From: Cristatella mucedo
Lineage: Eukaryota > Bryozoa > Phylactolaemata > Cristatellidae
Assembly (NCBI GenBank): GCA_009760855.2
Contig: WPIO01000074.1
Span: 1,408,501 to 1,472,500 of the forward strand
Length of the DNA stretch: 64,000 bases
Direction: 5' to 3'
A program made the position numbers and the translations under genes. Positions 1 to 13,148 of the stretch are shown piece after piece (positions within the stretch are counted from its first letter, which is position 1; the number at the start of each line of letters is the position of its first letter). The notes beneath the pieces were generated by a model. It was not told the origin of the DNA and made no database searches. It saw only the letters and a program-made list of their open reading frames with translations.

Positions 1-767
1 AAACTCTATAGCGCCGCGAGTGATAGTCATAAAGACATCGCTATAGGCTCTATCACCTTCTGTGGTCAATAAAGCCACACCGCGATCGGTGATCGATTTT
101 TATTCTCTACTTGTTGGCGAAGAAAGACGGGAGTGAGGTCTGGTTTATCTGTGGAGCTGGTGTTTTGTCGGGCTTTTTGGCTTCGTCGTCGGCGTTTCGA
201 TACCAACCGCCAGGTTTTTCTTAGCGAACTACGCAACAGCGTTGTGAGCGGATGCGGAAACTTCGTTGGCATCCTCCGCTTTAAACATGACAGGTATAAT
301 TGAACGCGAAGTTTTCCTGGTTTTTCTACGATTTTGACTATTTTCTAGAGAATAAATAACTAATTCATTTTGAGCATGGGGCTTTTGCCGGGATCCGGGT
401 CCCGCCAATAGGTTCAATCGCTAAAGCTTAACATGTGCTTGTCATTTATTTCGAAGAATTATTACTAACGCCGAGCACTTTTTCGCTTTTCCGTTCCAAC
501 TTACATCAAGATGTAATTTCCTATGCAACCGTCTGCCCCACCTTTGCTGTCGTTTGAATCAACTAGTCTCTATGCTGATGTCTGCCTATTGTTGACTGTG
601 GTACACAAATAGAGTTCCACGATTATGTCTCTTGCTGCGAAGTGATTTAAAAATAACCCTTGCCTCACCGAGTCTGGCCAATTAAAGGCAAAGGGGCGAG
701 CTTGAAACATTTCACTGTGGGCTCTGCACTGGGCTCTAATCTACAGGGTACGCTGTATTCTTATATA
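1..767. other. Host DNA, nothing recognised
   Basis: No convincing exon, RNA gene or repeat seen. Confidence 0.5.
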
Positions 768-965
768 CAGCTAGCTGATTTAACAGCCTCTTTTTGTATA
801 GCGACAGAAGAGCCTTTACGGCTATCACCACCGCTTGCAGTGGCGATAAAGGATCGCCCACTGCAGGATTCGAGCCCACGACCTCGGGGCCGAGCTCGTG
901 AAAAGCAACCGCCTTACCTAGTGAGCCATTACGGCTTAAACTATGCGTCAAATAAGCACCACTCA
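768..965 (-). mobile_element. SINE family 1 copy
   Basis: The most complete copy on the minus strand. Read in reverse it has the A-box-like region near 930, B box GGGCTCGAATCC near 872, and the GGCTCTTCTGTCGC body near 805. The open frames here on both strands are by-products of the SINE. Confidence 0.8.
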
Positions 966-3084
966 ATCGAGCACTTAATTTCACTTGCTCTGCCTATGAA
1001 AGAAGAATTACTTAATTTTTGGCACGATTTCTATCCTACTATTTCCTTATAAGAAGGGGTAAAATCCTATCAAATCATCCCCTGTGGCCAGCCCCTTGAC
1101 ATTCTTCACTACGATCATGCCAACTGTACAACAATGAAATGATACCAGCTCATGCATGGTTCCATGGTTCACTATTTCGTCATCGTCATCATTGCCTTTG
1201 CCACGAGTCACCATTTGTCAGATTATTCGCGACCTAGTTCATACTCTGAGAAACGTAAGCTGACACTCACCCAAGATAGTTTACCCCAAGAAAATACAGA
1301 GGAACTAAAGCAATCCAAGAGCCTCACATCTACAGATTCGTGCACTTCCGCTCGCCGAGCTCTACGTAATGCTGCCTTCGACACAGTCCTGCACTAAAAA
1401 GCCACCCCTCATCGTCGCGAGCAAGCTCACCGACTCGCTTTTCATCGGACTGGGGAGCACTGAACTTCTGAAGCAGCTGGTAGTCGCTGTGCCACTGGAA
1501 CTGCTGCTGTCTACCCATTCTACTCTCTATCCTGCTGTTTCAGGGAAGCTGCTAATCCTGTTAGTGTCCACAGCGTGTGCACCTTCGTAGTCTCTCTTCT
1601 GCTACCATTCTGCTTGCTGCCATACTGCTCCTTCGGCTGAAAATCTCGCTCTCGTTACTGGTGACATCACTTCCTCCGAGCAGGCATGCGCTCCCATCAC
1701 TGCCCCGAGTATTCTCAGTACTCTCGCTTGGGTGGCTGTCAATCCTTTCTGGACCCTGGTCGGCCTGACTCCTGGTCCTTCTCGGTGCTGCTTGTGCTGA
1801 GCCCGATTGCTGTGGCAGCACTGCCGCTTTGGCCGTCATGGACGTTGTCATCAGCGCAGCCGCCGCTACCGACCGCCTCCGCCGACTCTTCGATCTATGC
1901 TCGTGCTTCTGATGGCAGCATGGCCGCTCTCACTTTGACAGGCTCCGTCGACCTCGGTGTCGCTCTGGCTGTCGCATTCGGTATACGAGCTGCAGTTACT
2001 GACGCTCCTGCTATAGATAACAGAATATGTGCTGCTGTTGCTGCTGCTCGTCTTGTCGTCATATGTCCCTACGCTGACTCACTGACGGAGAAGCCACGTT
2101 TCTACGAATACACGTCGGCAGAGTGTTGTTGCTTTGAAGAGTCAGTAAAGCCTACAGTGAATCATATTTTTGCTGATTGCATCATACGTGTCCGTGTGGA
2201 AAAACTTTGAGGACCCTCTTCAAGGTAGCCGAAATAACGTACCTACGTTTTACTTTACGCTAAACAGAGCTAGAACTGCTGTGAGCCTTGCGGAAAGCCT
2301 TTTCCATGTTCGGCAGAACTAAGATGATATAGCTAATAGGGAGGAAGACAGACATACAGAGGCAGACACAGACGCAGACACCGAGAAAGACACAGACACA
2401 GGCACTGAGACAAAGACAGAAAACGTGCACAAAGTCTGAAAGGCATTACTCGACTTTCCTTAAATCTCACCTGATGCCGTGCCATATAATTACCAATCCA
2501 TTTAAAACTCCGCCGCTGGCATCGGCGTATTGTGATGAACTTGCAAAAAATAGAGTTTTTGAGTCATAGTAAAGCTACTAGTACTGAGCAGAGATATTTC
2601 TTTCAATGCGAATGTCACTTGGGATAAAAGGTTTTACCTCCAAATCGATAGCGAAGATCATACGAGCGGCTCCATTTATATGCGACAGACGAGCCTAGGA
2701 ATTTCCTCAGGGCTTCCAGCAAGGCCGTTAAGAGATCCCTACAGCGGGTCTGCGTACCTACTCAAGTGCAACTCGATCTTGAAATTCCAGAATCTAACAG
2801 AGAGACTCAGTGACCATGGCCAAGTCTTCGTATGCCCAAATTATCCATAATAAATATCAAGCCTCGTGATTTAACAAACATTATCTTGAAAAATAGTCAA
2901 CCGTTCTCCAGAAGCAATGAATTACTATTTCCTGCCAAAGAGTACAGACCAGTTCATACACTTGAGAATGCTGTTTACGTTTTAATCGCATGGAAAATTA
3001 TTGGAGTAGATAAAAAAATTTGAATAGCATTACATTTTGACTCAAAATGAGCTACGAAGTGATTAGAAGTGAAGCAATAGCTCA
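966..3084. other. Host DNA with a Ser-codon-rich stretch
   Basis: On the minus strand 2110-1390, successive frames read Ser/Asp/Gly-rich peptides in AGC-rich codons, broken several times. This could be a decayed Ser-rich coding region or AGC-biased low complexity. 2340-2420 is an (AGACAC)n-type microsatellite. No gene call made. Confidence 0.4.
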
Positions 3085-3400
3085 GACAGGCGGGAAAGGA
3101 TGTGTCACAATCGACAGCAGATGATACAATGTCGTTTCGTGAGAATTGTGGAAGAAAGTTCCATGATCTAGGACCTGCAGAGCAAATGGATTTTCGCGAA
3201 TGGTCTTTAGGTGCAGGAACGGAGCAGCTAATTCAGCGTAATTCACAAACGATCACACTGTGAGGAGGCTGAAACTGATGCTGCAGGTCAGCTGGGTAGA
3301 AAGGATCCAAAAAGTGACAGACCTTATGCGTCCGTGTAAGAACTTAACTCTGCATCATGTCCCTCAATTGAATCAACACACGACTCCTGTCAATCGCCTC
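3085..3400 (-). mobile_element. LINE B fragment
   Basis: Matches, in reverse, the reverse-transcriptase C-terminal end and 3' region of the LINE B copies at 26400 and 29700. Heavily decayed. Confidence 0.6.
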
Positions 3401-3434
3401 TGTGCGAACATCCTGGACGCTTACAATTAAGAGG

Positions 3435-5160
3435 CAGCGAGAATGAGCTCATCCTGAAATTCATCTCCCAGTCACAGAAGACAAGTAGTTCTCACATTCC
3501 CACCGTCCTACTTCTACGATGCTTAGATCTGCTTCGGCCGTGCATATCCAACATAATAAATATGTCCGTCGCCACAGGTTTTGCCTTAGCCACAGGTCAT
3601 TCCGTGCACCTTTCACAGCTGGCTGTTGTTAGGACACTAATTACCAAAGCCAGAGAGGGCATGAGCTGTTTCCGTCCAGTCTTCCTCCTCCCGCTCCTAT
3701 CAAAGACACTAGAGCGAGTTGTGGCAGACCAACTGAACTCTTACATTGAGAAATCAAAATCAGCAAGTAAGTTCCAGTCTGGGCTTAAAGCTAATCACTA
3801 CACAGAGTCAGCGCTGCTAAGGGTGTCTAACGACCTTCTCATGAATGCAGCCTCGGGTAAAGTCTCTCTGCTTGTCTAGCTTGATATTTTGGCAGCATTG
3901 CTGCTATTGATCACAAAGTCCTTCTTGAGCGACTCGTATCATACCTGAGTATCACCGGAATTGCACTGCAATCGTTCGCGTCTTTTTTCGGCAGAAGACT
4001 CCAGGGTATTGATGTGAACGGACAAAGATCATCCGAGAAAACATGCATGTACGGGGTACCTCAGGGCTCTGTGTTCGGTCCGCTCCTTTTTACGGTTTAT
4101 ACTCTCCGTCTTGCCGATGTTATTGCAAAGCACAACCAAGGCTTTCACTTCTATGCAGGTGACACTCAGTTGCACCTTCGCTTTGATTTCTCCAAGCCAT
4201 CCAGCACCTCGAATCCTCTACACAACCCTGCTGCATGTATCGATAACACCAGCACATGGATAGCAGCAAGCTTTCTTAAATTTAACGACGACGAAACCGA
4301 CCAACTAGTTATAGGCAAAGAAATTGTGATTCAGAGATTGGAATAACTACCGCCCAAAATCAGCTCTGCCACCATTTCTTCTGCTGAATCTGTACGCAAT
4401 CTAGATGCCCTGTTTAAAAGTGACCTTTTACTAGATGACCACATCAAGTCGACAGTCAAATTTGCCTCTTTTTAGATGCATAAGATTGCTAAAATGCGGC
4501 TTGTTTAGACAGGGATACTACAGCAAAACTAGTCTATGCATTTGTGACGTGCCGGCTTGACTTCTGGAACTCACTGCTTGCGGTTCTGCAGGCCTGTGAA
4601 ATACGGTGTTAATAGTTGGTGCAAAACTGTGCAGTTAGGCTTGTCTGTCGTGCGCTTTGCCGTTGCCACATCACACCACTTCTTGCCGGCCTACATGGGC
4701 TGACAATCAAGCCGCGTATCGACTCTGGCTGTGCCACTCAATTTTAGGTCTGGCTCGAGCCTACCTATCAGAACTATCGTTCCACCAGGTGAAGAACCGT
4801 ACAACCCGCTGTAACGGCTCGAATGTTACAGCCTATCCGCGTACGGACTTCAAAACCGTTGGTGATCGTGCCTTTAGTTCCTACGCTTCCAGAGACTGGA
4901 ACTCACTACCAACGCGCGTCAAAACGTTCCTTAACATGACATCTAAAAGCAGATTAAAACGCACCTCTTTGTTACAGCATACGGTGGGTCTTTATCATTT
5001 TCCTTTGCGTGCATTTTCATGCTTGAACCTTGCCTGCTGCTTGCGGATGTTACCACCAATCGTGTGGTATTACTCGCTGTACAGCATCTGTAATGTGTCT
5101 AGAAAGAGGTTCAGTTTTCTAAGGGCACTATACAAATGTTTTATTATGATTGCTGATCCT
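3435..5160 (+). mobile_element. LINE A copy (L2/CR1-like), decayed
   Basis: RT blocks in order: PVFLLPLLSKTLERVVADQL (about 3680), SGLKANHYTESALLRVSNDLL (about 3780), YGVPQGSVFGPLLF (about 4050) and FYAGDTQLHL where FADDTQL is usual. The C-terminal region is at 4640-4960, then the stem-loop tail (about 5100-5150). Several stops. EN domain absent. The pattern is typical of the L2/CR1 group of non-LTR retrotransposons. Confidence 0.85.
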
Positions 5161-5766
5161 TAGAAATAGCAATATTTGCCTTTGCAGGGAAGCTATACAT
5201 GAAAACAACCGAGGCATTCCATAAGCTGAGCTTCATGACCATGACCAATCAACTCAGTTCCAAATGTGACAGGATTATTGAAACCGACGTAAGGGACTAC
5301 GTTGACTTAAAATAAATTCTCTGTCTTTATTTAAATTTCTTCCTTTGTTGGTGTGCCACTCTTATTGCTAATACGTTTGCATCGTTGCATTTTCATTCGT
5401 GTCATGTTACCCTAGTTAAAATGGCTGTCCCACACTCCTAGTATTACTCGTTCAACTCTACGATGCACGTACATGACTACTGCCTTCAATCTTCAGCATT
5501 GTACCACCACTACCAATATTTGTGCATAAAGTGTTGACTTTATTTTGACAGTTGCAGCAAAACAAATAGTGAGACAGTCGTTATATCGTGATAAATCTCT
5601 CGCTGCAATCCACAGCTTTAGGCTGATTCGCCGTATGGATGCTTTAACCGTTCTATGGATAAAATAAAAAAAATTGCAAAGTCCACTCGTTCTGACTCAA
5701 TTGCTCATTTCTTAGCTTGACACAGCGACTCGCAGGCAGCACTTGGGCATTTTGAAGGTCAGTTGC
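5161..5766. other. Host DNA, nothing recognised
   Basis: AT-moderate spacer between LINE A and the tail array. No coding or repeat signal. Confidence 0.5.
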
Positions 5767-6195
5767 TGTGAGATCGACAGCCGGCGAATCGAACCTGCGG
5801 ATCTCACCATTCAATTGCATTTCCCTTTGCAGCAAATATAAAGCGCCCAGAAAGAGATTGAGTTCTCTGAGGGCGCTTTATCAAGTGCATTATTATTATT
5901 ACCATTCGATCGTGTTTCCTTTTGGAGCAAATGTAAAGTCCCTAGAAAGAGACTGAGTTCCCTGAGGGCGCTTTATCAAGTACATTATTATTATTGTTAC
6001 TATTTGCAATCGGCCCCAAAAGCGGGATGAACTGCGCCACTCGCGTGCAATCGTCATGGCGGCTGGGCCCGGTCCGAGCTTGCGGATCTCACCATTCAAT
6101 CGCATTTCCCTTTGCAGCAAATGTAAAGCGCCTAGAGAGAGATTGAGTTCTCTGAGGGCGCTTTATTAAGTACATTATTATTATTATTATTATCT
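5767..6195 (+). repeat. Three tandem copies of the LINE A 3' tail
   Basis: Each unit of about 100 bp runs from ACCATTCAAT through GCAAATGTAAAGCGCC and GAGATTGAGTTC to GGCGCTTTATCAAG and an ATT repeat (ends near 5903, 6003 and 6195). The first and third are preceded by the shared TGCGGATCTC. Confidence 0.85.
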
Positions 6196-6607
6196 AGCAA
6201 ATTCTGAAGTCAGATGACGGGAAGTCGGGGGCGCTCATCCAATGGACTGGTGGGAAAGACTACATAACAAGTCGATCCAAGGTGCAGCGAAATTTTCAAA
6301 ACCGGTCGGTGCATCTACAATAGGAGCTTTGCATTTCCAGTATTAAGCCTTTGCGCAATTAGCTACGAGCGGCTGGGAAATATGCCAGCAGTATTGATTT
6401 TTATTTTACAAAGAATAAGATGTGAGCCTAAAGTATTCGACGACGCAAATTCAATTTCCTGCTCAATGGATCACCAAGGGATCAGTCAAGGAGTCAGTAT
6501 TAGACTTAACTCCATCTGCCATTGCCGAACGAGACATGCAATCGGGTCGCGAAATCGAATCATTTCTTCCTGATCAGGTGAAACTGCAGCAAAAAGCACT
6601 CAAAGAA

Positions 6608-9025
6608 TAATAATAATAATACCTTGATAAAGCGCCCTCTGAGAACTCCATCTCTCTATAGCCGCTTTAAGTTTGCTGCAGAGGAAACACGATTGAATGG
6701 TGAGTGGTATCATGCTTTATAACCGTGATGAATTATATGGTTAGGGGTGACATTCACAGGGTCAGCATGCAAGTATGATAAGTTGCAGCATACACAGAGT
6801 CAGCGAAAATAACCACATAAAGGACGAATCGCAGGGACCCACTAAATGTTTTCATAAATAAGTGCGTTTTCAAGTAGTTTTTTAATGTGGTCAAGTCAGG
6901 TGATGTCGTGACGCAAGTTGGGAGTCAGTTCCAGGCTTTGGGAGCATACGAACTAAATGCACGGTCTCCAGAGGATTTAAGGTTTGTACCAAGTATTGGT
7001 AAACAGTTAGATTGAGAAAAGTAGGTGGTACGATGCTTAGCCTGGTGTGGGAGTAGATTTGATAGGTAGACTGGAGCCAAAGAGCAAAGGAACCTAAAAT
7101 TGAGCAACAAAATCTTGAATTCGGTACGTTGCTTGACTGGTAGCCAGTGCAGGTCGGCAAGAACTGTTGTGATGTGGCTACTGCATGCGACAAACCAGCC
7201 TAGCAGAGTTTTCCACTAGCTGTAAGCGCCGGATTGCACATGCCGGTAGGCCTCAAAGCATCGATTTACATATGTCAAGATGGGATGTAACGAATGCATA
7301 GACGAACTTAGATGTGGCATCCTTGTCTAAACAAGCCCAAATTTTAGCAATGTAACGTAGCTGAAAGTAATCAAACTTGATTGTGGAGCTGATGTGGTCG
7401 TCTAATGAAAGATCACTTGGAAACATGACACCTAGATTTCGTGCAGATTCAACTGGAGATATGCTGGCAGAGCCAATTTTGAGAGTTAGCCTTTCAAATT
7501 TTTGAAGCACACTTGGTTTTCCCGTAACTAATAAGTTCGTGTTATCATCATTTAATTTAAGAAAATATGCCTCAACCCATATGCGATGTCATCAATACAA
7601 GCAGCAAGGGAGTTGAAAGAATTCGAGGTGTTCGAAGGCTGAGAGGGATCAAAGCAAAGGTACAACTGAGTGTCATCCGCTAAGAATTGAAAGCCTAGAT
7701 TGTGCTTGGTGCTCACATCGGCAAGAGGGAGATTAAAAACCGTGAAAGGAACCGGACCAAGCATGAAGCCCTGAGGTACCCTATATTTCCGAGGTGCCTC
7801 GGATGCTGTTTGTCCATTCACATAAGTATTCTGGAGTCTCCCACTCAGACAGAACCTAAATAATTGAAAAAAGTGCTAGTTATGACCAGGCGAGATGAGA
7901 GGTGCCGAAGAAGAACTTGGTGATCTATACTATCAAAAGACGCAGAAAGATCGAGTACAACAAGTAGTGATACTCTACCCGTGTGTGCATTCGTAAGTTG
8001 GCCTTTGTGCACCCTTAGCAATGGTAAATCTGTGTATTGATTAGCTCTAAAGCCAGAATGTAACTGACTCGCAAGGTTTGAAGTTTCAATGTATGAGTTC
8101 AGCTGGTCTACTACGACTATTTCCGGTGTCTTTGATGGGAATGGTAGTAGGGAGACTGGGTGATAGTTGCTCAAGTTCTCTTGGTTTGTGTCGCTGCCTT
8201 GAGAAGTGGCCTGACTACATGTTTTTGAAAGGTGCTGGGACATGACTTGAGGCTTATGACATATTAATTATGTTAGTTATGGATGGCTAAAGCATATCAA
8301 TGCTACGTAGGTGTAGGACAGTTGGAATAATAGAGTACAAAGAACTTGCCTTGTTTGATTGGGATATGAACTTGAGGACGAGATCACTAGTGACCTGCTT
8401 GAATGCAGACGTTGAGGTGCTGCCAGGAATCGAGGGACAGCATTTAAGGGGGACGCTGCTATCGCAGGAATGGACTTCACGATCTATCTTTTTGACCAAG
8501 AATCGAGAGAAGTGATCAGATAGATCATCACAGCGATCATCAGGTGAGGAGGTAATTTGAGAGCGGTTGAGGAGATGGTTGATTGTCGATATCAGCCTTC
8601 TTGGATTGAGCCTCTTCAATTTTTTCTTCAAGCCAGACTTGGCCTTTGCTAGGATCGATTGGTACTTAGGCAGCAGTCCTCATATGCCGGTCGGTGGTCA
8701 GTCAGTCCTGATCATTTTGCTTGCTTTTTCAAGCTCGCACTTAGTAGACCTAGCTAGTTTAATGTCCGTGGTGAACCATAGGCCACTTCGGCTAGGGTGC
8801 ACAGTGCTCTCAGCCAGAGGTGCAAACTCGCCGAGAGTGTCAGCTAGTGTCGTGTTTTGGTTATCTACCAATGATGACAAATCAAAGTGGGGACTGAGCA
8901 ACAGACGATTATAGAGGAGGAGGAGGAGGAGGCGGGCACACAATGTAGACTGGATTAAATCTGCATGTGGTCCGATAGGAAAAATTTGGTAATAATTGAT
9001 GCTGACAAAGTGCAGTTGCATGAGA
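6608..9025 (-). mobile_element. LINE A copy, long, decayed
   Basis: The tail with ATT repeat is at 6608, then the 3' UTR, the RT C-terminal domain (6890-7200), the RVMFPSDLSLDDH-type block (about 7430), the ADDTQLYLCFD catalytic block (about 7680), a PVSLLPFPSKTPEIVVVDQLN block (about 8130) and the linker before RT (8290-9020). Many stops and frameshifts. The EN domain is missing, so it is 5' truncated. Confidence 0.88.
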
Positions 9026-9419
9026 GAATTTGCTCGAGTGTGTGACCCTTAATGTGAGGAGGTTTCGTGCACGTGAGTCACAAGAGACAACGACTCAGTC
9101 ATTGCAGGAAATTTAGTGACGAAGGCGTCAGACAAGTTATAAAAGTGAAATTTGAGTCATGAATATTCCGTAAGGATCGATTTCTTGCACACAGTATTGA
9201 AATGAGATCGGATAAATCTCTAAGATAAATGAAGATTCGGGTGAAATGTAGACAATTGATTCAAAAAAATGCTTCGAGGTTATGCACCTTCGAGGTTACG
9301 CACCTTCGCATCCTTTGGATCGTATTGCTACTGTTCTGCTTTAATGATAAATTAATCAGCTGCTGCCATTGCTAGCTAAAATCCTAAATACATCATTAGC
9401 CTCTAGGCGAGCCTCAAAG

Positions 9420-10615
9420 CAACACTATAACAAGAAAACTTGAGCTACTTCCGCCCAGTGTCCCATATATCATTCCCATTAAAGACACTTAAAGGAGTCA
9501 TGGCAGACCAGCTGGACTCAGAGTGAAACTTCAAACCTTGTTGGTAAGTTCCAGCCTAATTTTAGAGCTGATCAATCCACAGAGTCAGCTCTGCTTCGGT
9601 TGTGCAAATATATACTTAGAAATGCAGGCATAGGCAGAGTATCTCTGCTGGTTTCGCTTAATCTTTTGGCAGCTTTGGATACTATCGAGCACCAATTCTG
9701 TCTCGAGCGTTTCACGTCTCGCCACGGCATCACAGGCACTGCTCTGCAACGATTAGGGTCCTTTCTCAGTGGCAAACTCCGAAATGTTGATGCGAATTGA
9801 AACAAGATCACCTGCAGAATCTTTGAAATACGAGTTCCTCAGGGCTATGTACTTGGTCCCTTTGCAGCAAATGTAAAGCGCCTAGGAAGAGATTGAGTTC
9901 TCTGAGGGCACTTTATCAAGTGCATTACTATTATTATTATTATTTTTATTATTGGTCCAGCTCTTTTCACCGTTTATGTTCTTCTTCTTGCCGAAGCGAT
10001 TGCCCAGCACAATATAGACTTTCATTTTAATGCGGAGGACCGTCATCTCTACCTTTGATTTGATTTCTCCCAGCCCTCCAGCACAAGTTCTCTCAACTCT
10101 ATTCCTGCATGCACCGATGACATCCGCACACGTATAGCAGCAAATATTTTTAAATTGAATGATGATAAATCTAAATTACTAATTATGGGCAAACCAAGTG
10201 CGATTCAGAAGCTGGAAAGCTAACACTTGAAATTGTCTCTGCTAGCATATCTCATGTTGAATCAGCATGAAGTCTATGTGTCATGTTCCAAAGTGACCTT
10301 CGGTTAGGCGACCACATCGGCTCCATAGTGAAGTCTCCCTGCTTTAAGCTACATAACATTGCTCAAATTCGGGCTTGGTTAGACAGGGATACAGCATCTA
10401 AGCTGGTCCATGCATTCGTGACTTTCCTTAAAAACTTCTGCAACTCACTGCTTGCTTGCCTACCGGCCTGTGAACTCCGCCACTCACAGCTGGCGAAAAA
10501 CACTGAAGCTAGCCTTTTCTGTCGTAAGCGTCGCAGATGCCACACCACACTACTTCTCGCCGACCTGCACTGGCTCCCAGTCAATCAACGCATCGACTTA
10601 ATGTTTTAAGAAAGT
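9420..10615 (+). mobile_element. LINE A RT fragment with a nested insertion
   Basis: Blocks from the NLSYFRPV region (about 9440) through the VPQGYVLGP region (9830) and on, after the nested 92-bp tail, to VYVLLLAEAI (about 9975), the DRHLYL catalytic region (degraded) and the C-terminal NTIRLHWLPVNQRID region (about 10560). Lacks EN and 3' UTR. Confidence 0.82.
9860..9951 (+). mobile_element. 92-bp LINE A tail retroposon with TSD
   Basis: A stem-loop tail plus ATT repeat inserted in the RT of the LINE at 9420. TTGGTCC flanks it on both sides (9853-9859 and 9952-9958), showing real retrotransposition of a very short molecule. Confidence 0.85.
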
Positions 10616-12445
10616 TACTAGTTACGTTCGCAATACTTTGAAAATTGATACCTCTAGAAACTGATACTCTTGCAACACTTGCAGAAAGCTTGTATTGAAG
10701 ATATGATATGTTACGCATAGAGTGCTATTTTATAAGACAAGCTAGCATTGTTTTTCTATTTTAAATGAATCTCGTCCGCTTTCAAGCTACCGAATCTGAA
10801 ATAAAGTTCATTCAAAATTTACCTAAAGTAAATAGAAACCCTGCGAGTTTTTCTAGCAATTGTTAGCCTCTGATTTTCTAATCTGACATCTAATAGCTGA
10901 TATCTTATAATCTAATATGAGCTCTTCCTAGGTACAGGGCACATTCTAAATGAAAAATCTTAGGCAAAGTGGCTGTAGGAACCGCAGGTGACTCGTAGCC
11001 CGTGCAGTAAAGCAAGCTGGCTGTCTACGTAACCGAAGCCGTGTCGAATTCCTTGGCTACTCTACTTCACTTGGCGAAATGTTGGCAAGCTCATACTATC
11101 CTTGTTGATCTAAAGTAGTAGAGGCTCTTCTTTTGCTATACAAAACAGGCTGCTAAATCAGCTAGTTTATCGGCGGCAGAAGGTTCAAGACGTCTGGTGG
11201 GACTCTAAGGGACCTTGCCCGTGCGCATGTCGCGGTAACTATCAGAGGTCATAAGCTCTGACGAGCAGTAAAATCTTACATCAACAGCTGCACGCTGAAA
11301 GGCTGGTATAATAAACAGGGGAAGCTCTTAAGGATGAGACCGGGAATGCTGTCAATGTCGGCGTATATCTGCGGAGTGATAAAAGGCAATAAAATATTTA
11401 TTTCTACATGATGCCTGAAGCAAGACCTGCCAAATGTAAATGACATCGTCAACGACGCATTTGCAAGAACCCTATATGAACTTTAAGAGATTCATTGCAG
11501 GTATCACTCTGACAGTGGTTCCTCATCACTCACATCCCTCTTCTCGGCAGCTGAAATCGGTACAAAGAGTATGCATAGAAAAAGCGCGAACTAATCCGTG
11601 GTCGTACCAAAAACTAGAAAAATACAGTGCTGTCAAAACCCGACGGGTCGCTCCGGAAATTTCCGCACTGAGCCTCGTCCAGTTACAGGCAACCTGACGA
11701 CGCAGCAATAAAAATGCACGTCGCCTGTGCACGGCGGCGGCGCACAGTGCACGAAGTCCAGCGGCAAAGAGCTCGCGGACAGCATCATCACAAATATGCT
11801 GATCTGGTATGCTTGCAGCGGACGCATGCTCGTTATCATCAGCGGACCTCGGTCGAACGTGGCCTACTAGTCGGCTGAATGATGCAGCCCAGCAAGTCCC
11901 TTTCAGTGCAGGCGACTCGACTGGCTGAGCTGATGCTAGCAGCGAGCAGCCAATTGCAGCGAGTGGTACAGCGAGGACCATTCGACCATCGCTCGAGGTC
12001 AGGTGCGAGACGACTAGAGGCGAGTGCCGCGTCAAAAATGCATAGATTCGATCAGCTGGAAGCAGCGGGTGCCCTGCTCCCGCTGTAGAATAAGGTAGAA
12101 GTTGCAAGTGCTCTTCTAGTCCAGATCTAGGCCCGGCAATATTTCATGTTCCAAGCAAAGCCATTTCTCACTGAAGACAATGAGCGGGCGGTGAGGAAGA
12201 CTTAGAATCAGGACCTTCATTTCCCCAGTGGAAGTCATCTTCATGCTAGCACCGTCAGACCTCGCTAAACCGAAGCCTTCCAAACTACCACTCGAGAGTA
12301 CTCTGCAGCGCTGCTGCGAGCCTAGTAGGTGAGTACACACCGGCAAGTCTGTGACCTGACGTGAGCACACAGCTTGTGCCAGCACCAAAGCTTGTGCCCT
12401 GACTTCATCTCGATGTCGGAAGCTGACAAGACATCATCTAGACAT
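10616..12445. other. Host DNA, probable 3' flank of the minus-strand gene
   Basis: Lies downstream of the terminal exon at 12446. A 193-codon minus frame (11526-12107) in GC-rich DNA has no motif or splice support. Nothing else recognised. Confidence 0.45.
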
Positions 12446-12592
12446 CTAGGAGCCAGATTGGTAAGTCTTGGTGAATTCTGCAAACTTGTGATTCCAGCTG
12501 TCAATGTCTCGTTGCAGCTGAACTGTTCGCTCCATAAAGTCGCTGTGGAATCGTCGGTTGATGTCCTGGCGAATATATATGTCGAGCAAGTG
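12446..12592 (-). CDS. Terminal coding exon of an unrecognised host gene
   Basis: 147 bp, 48 codons plus TAG, phase 0. The peptide is amphipathic helical (LLDIYIRQDINRRF, then MERTVQLQRDIDSW and FAEFTKTYQSGS at the end) and looks strongly coding. The acceptor is an AG in a GAGCGAGCGAG run at 12593-12595 with a weak pyrimidine tract, so the exact exon start could shift by whole codons. It joins in phase to the 54-bp exon at 12694-12747. A homology search with this helix is the quickest way to name the gene. Confidence 0.55.
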   Translation of the reverse strand, partial: HLLDIYIRQDINRRFHSDFMERTVQLQRDIDSWNHKFAEFTKTYQSGS

Positions 12593-12693
12593 CTCGCTCG
12601 CTCAGCAAGTGCGCCAATCACCACTGCTCAGCCGAAAGCAAGCTGGGGCGGGGTAGCCGATCTTTGCAAACAGGCCAGGCAGCAGCAACTTAC

Positions 12694-12747
12694 CACTGTC
12701 TTTTCGGCAATTCTCACCGACTGCCGACTTCCAATAGCCACGCCGTC
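12694..12747 (-). CDS. 54-bp internal exon of the same host gene
   Basis: The acceptor TTCGATTCGCAG and donor GTG|GTAAGT are both near consensus. The 18 codons (DGVAIGSRQSVRIAEKTV) are open and phase 0 at both ends, fitting the exons on either side. Confidence 0.55.
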
Positions 12748-13148
12748 CTGCGAATCGAAACGTCAGAAAGGCCGTCATTGCACAGACCACGGGTACAATC
12801 CGAAAGCACTCCTTGACAGGGCGCTGACGCTGAATATGCAGAATGACCTGGAATTCCTCCTCCTCCTCCTCCTCCCTCCTCCTCCTCCCCCCGAGGGCAC
12901 GCAGCTGCTGTCAAGCGGAGCCGCCCGGCATAATGCTCGCTTACATTCAGCACGCTAGGGGGATAACGGATGAGGCGGAATCGATGGCCTTCACCCTTCC
13001 CCTCGCTCGCCGGAGCTCCACAGCGTTAATGACGAGCAGCGTGCGCCCGAAAGCCGGCCCGTCCTCGCTCGATCGCCATATTAAAGCTGCTCGCTCGCTC
13101 TGCCCGGCGAGCGAGCGAGCGAGCGAGCTATCCTCTTGGTCCACTCAC
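12748..13148 (-). other. Intron of the Ser-rich host gene
   Basis: Runs from the GTGAGT donor at 13148 to the acceptor at 12748. Contains (TCC)n at 12857-12890 and a GAGCGAGC run at 13108-13126. Confidence 0.5.

Noticed and set aside
11526-12107. 193-codon minus-strand frame
   Set aside because: No motif, no splice support, lies 3' of a terminal exon; GC-rich chance frame most likely.
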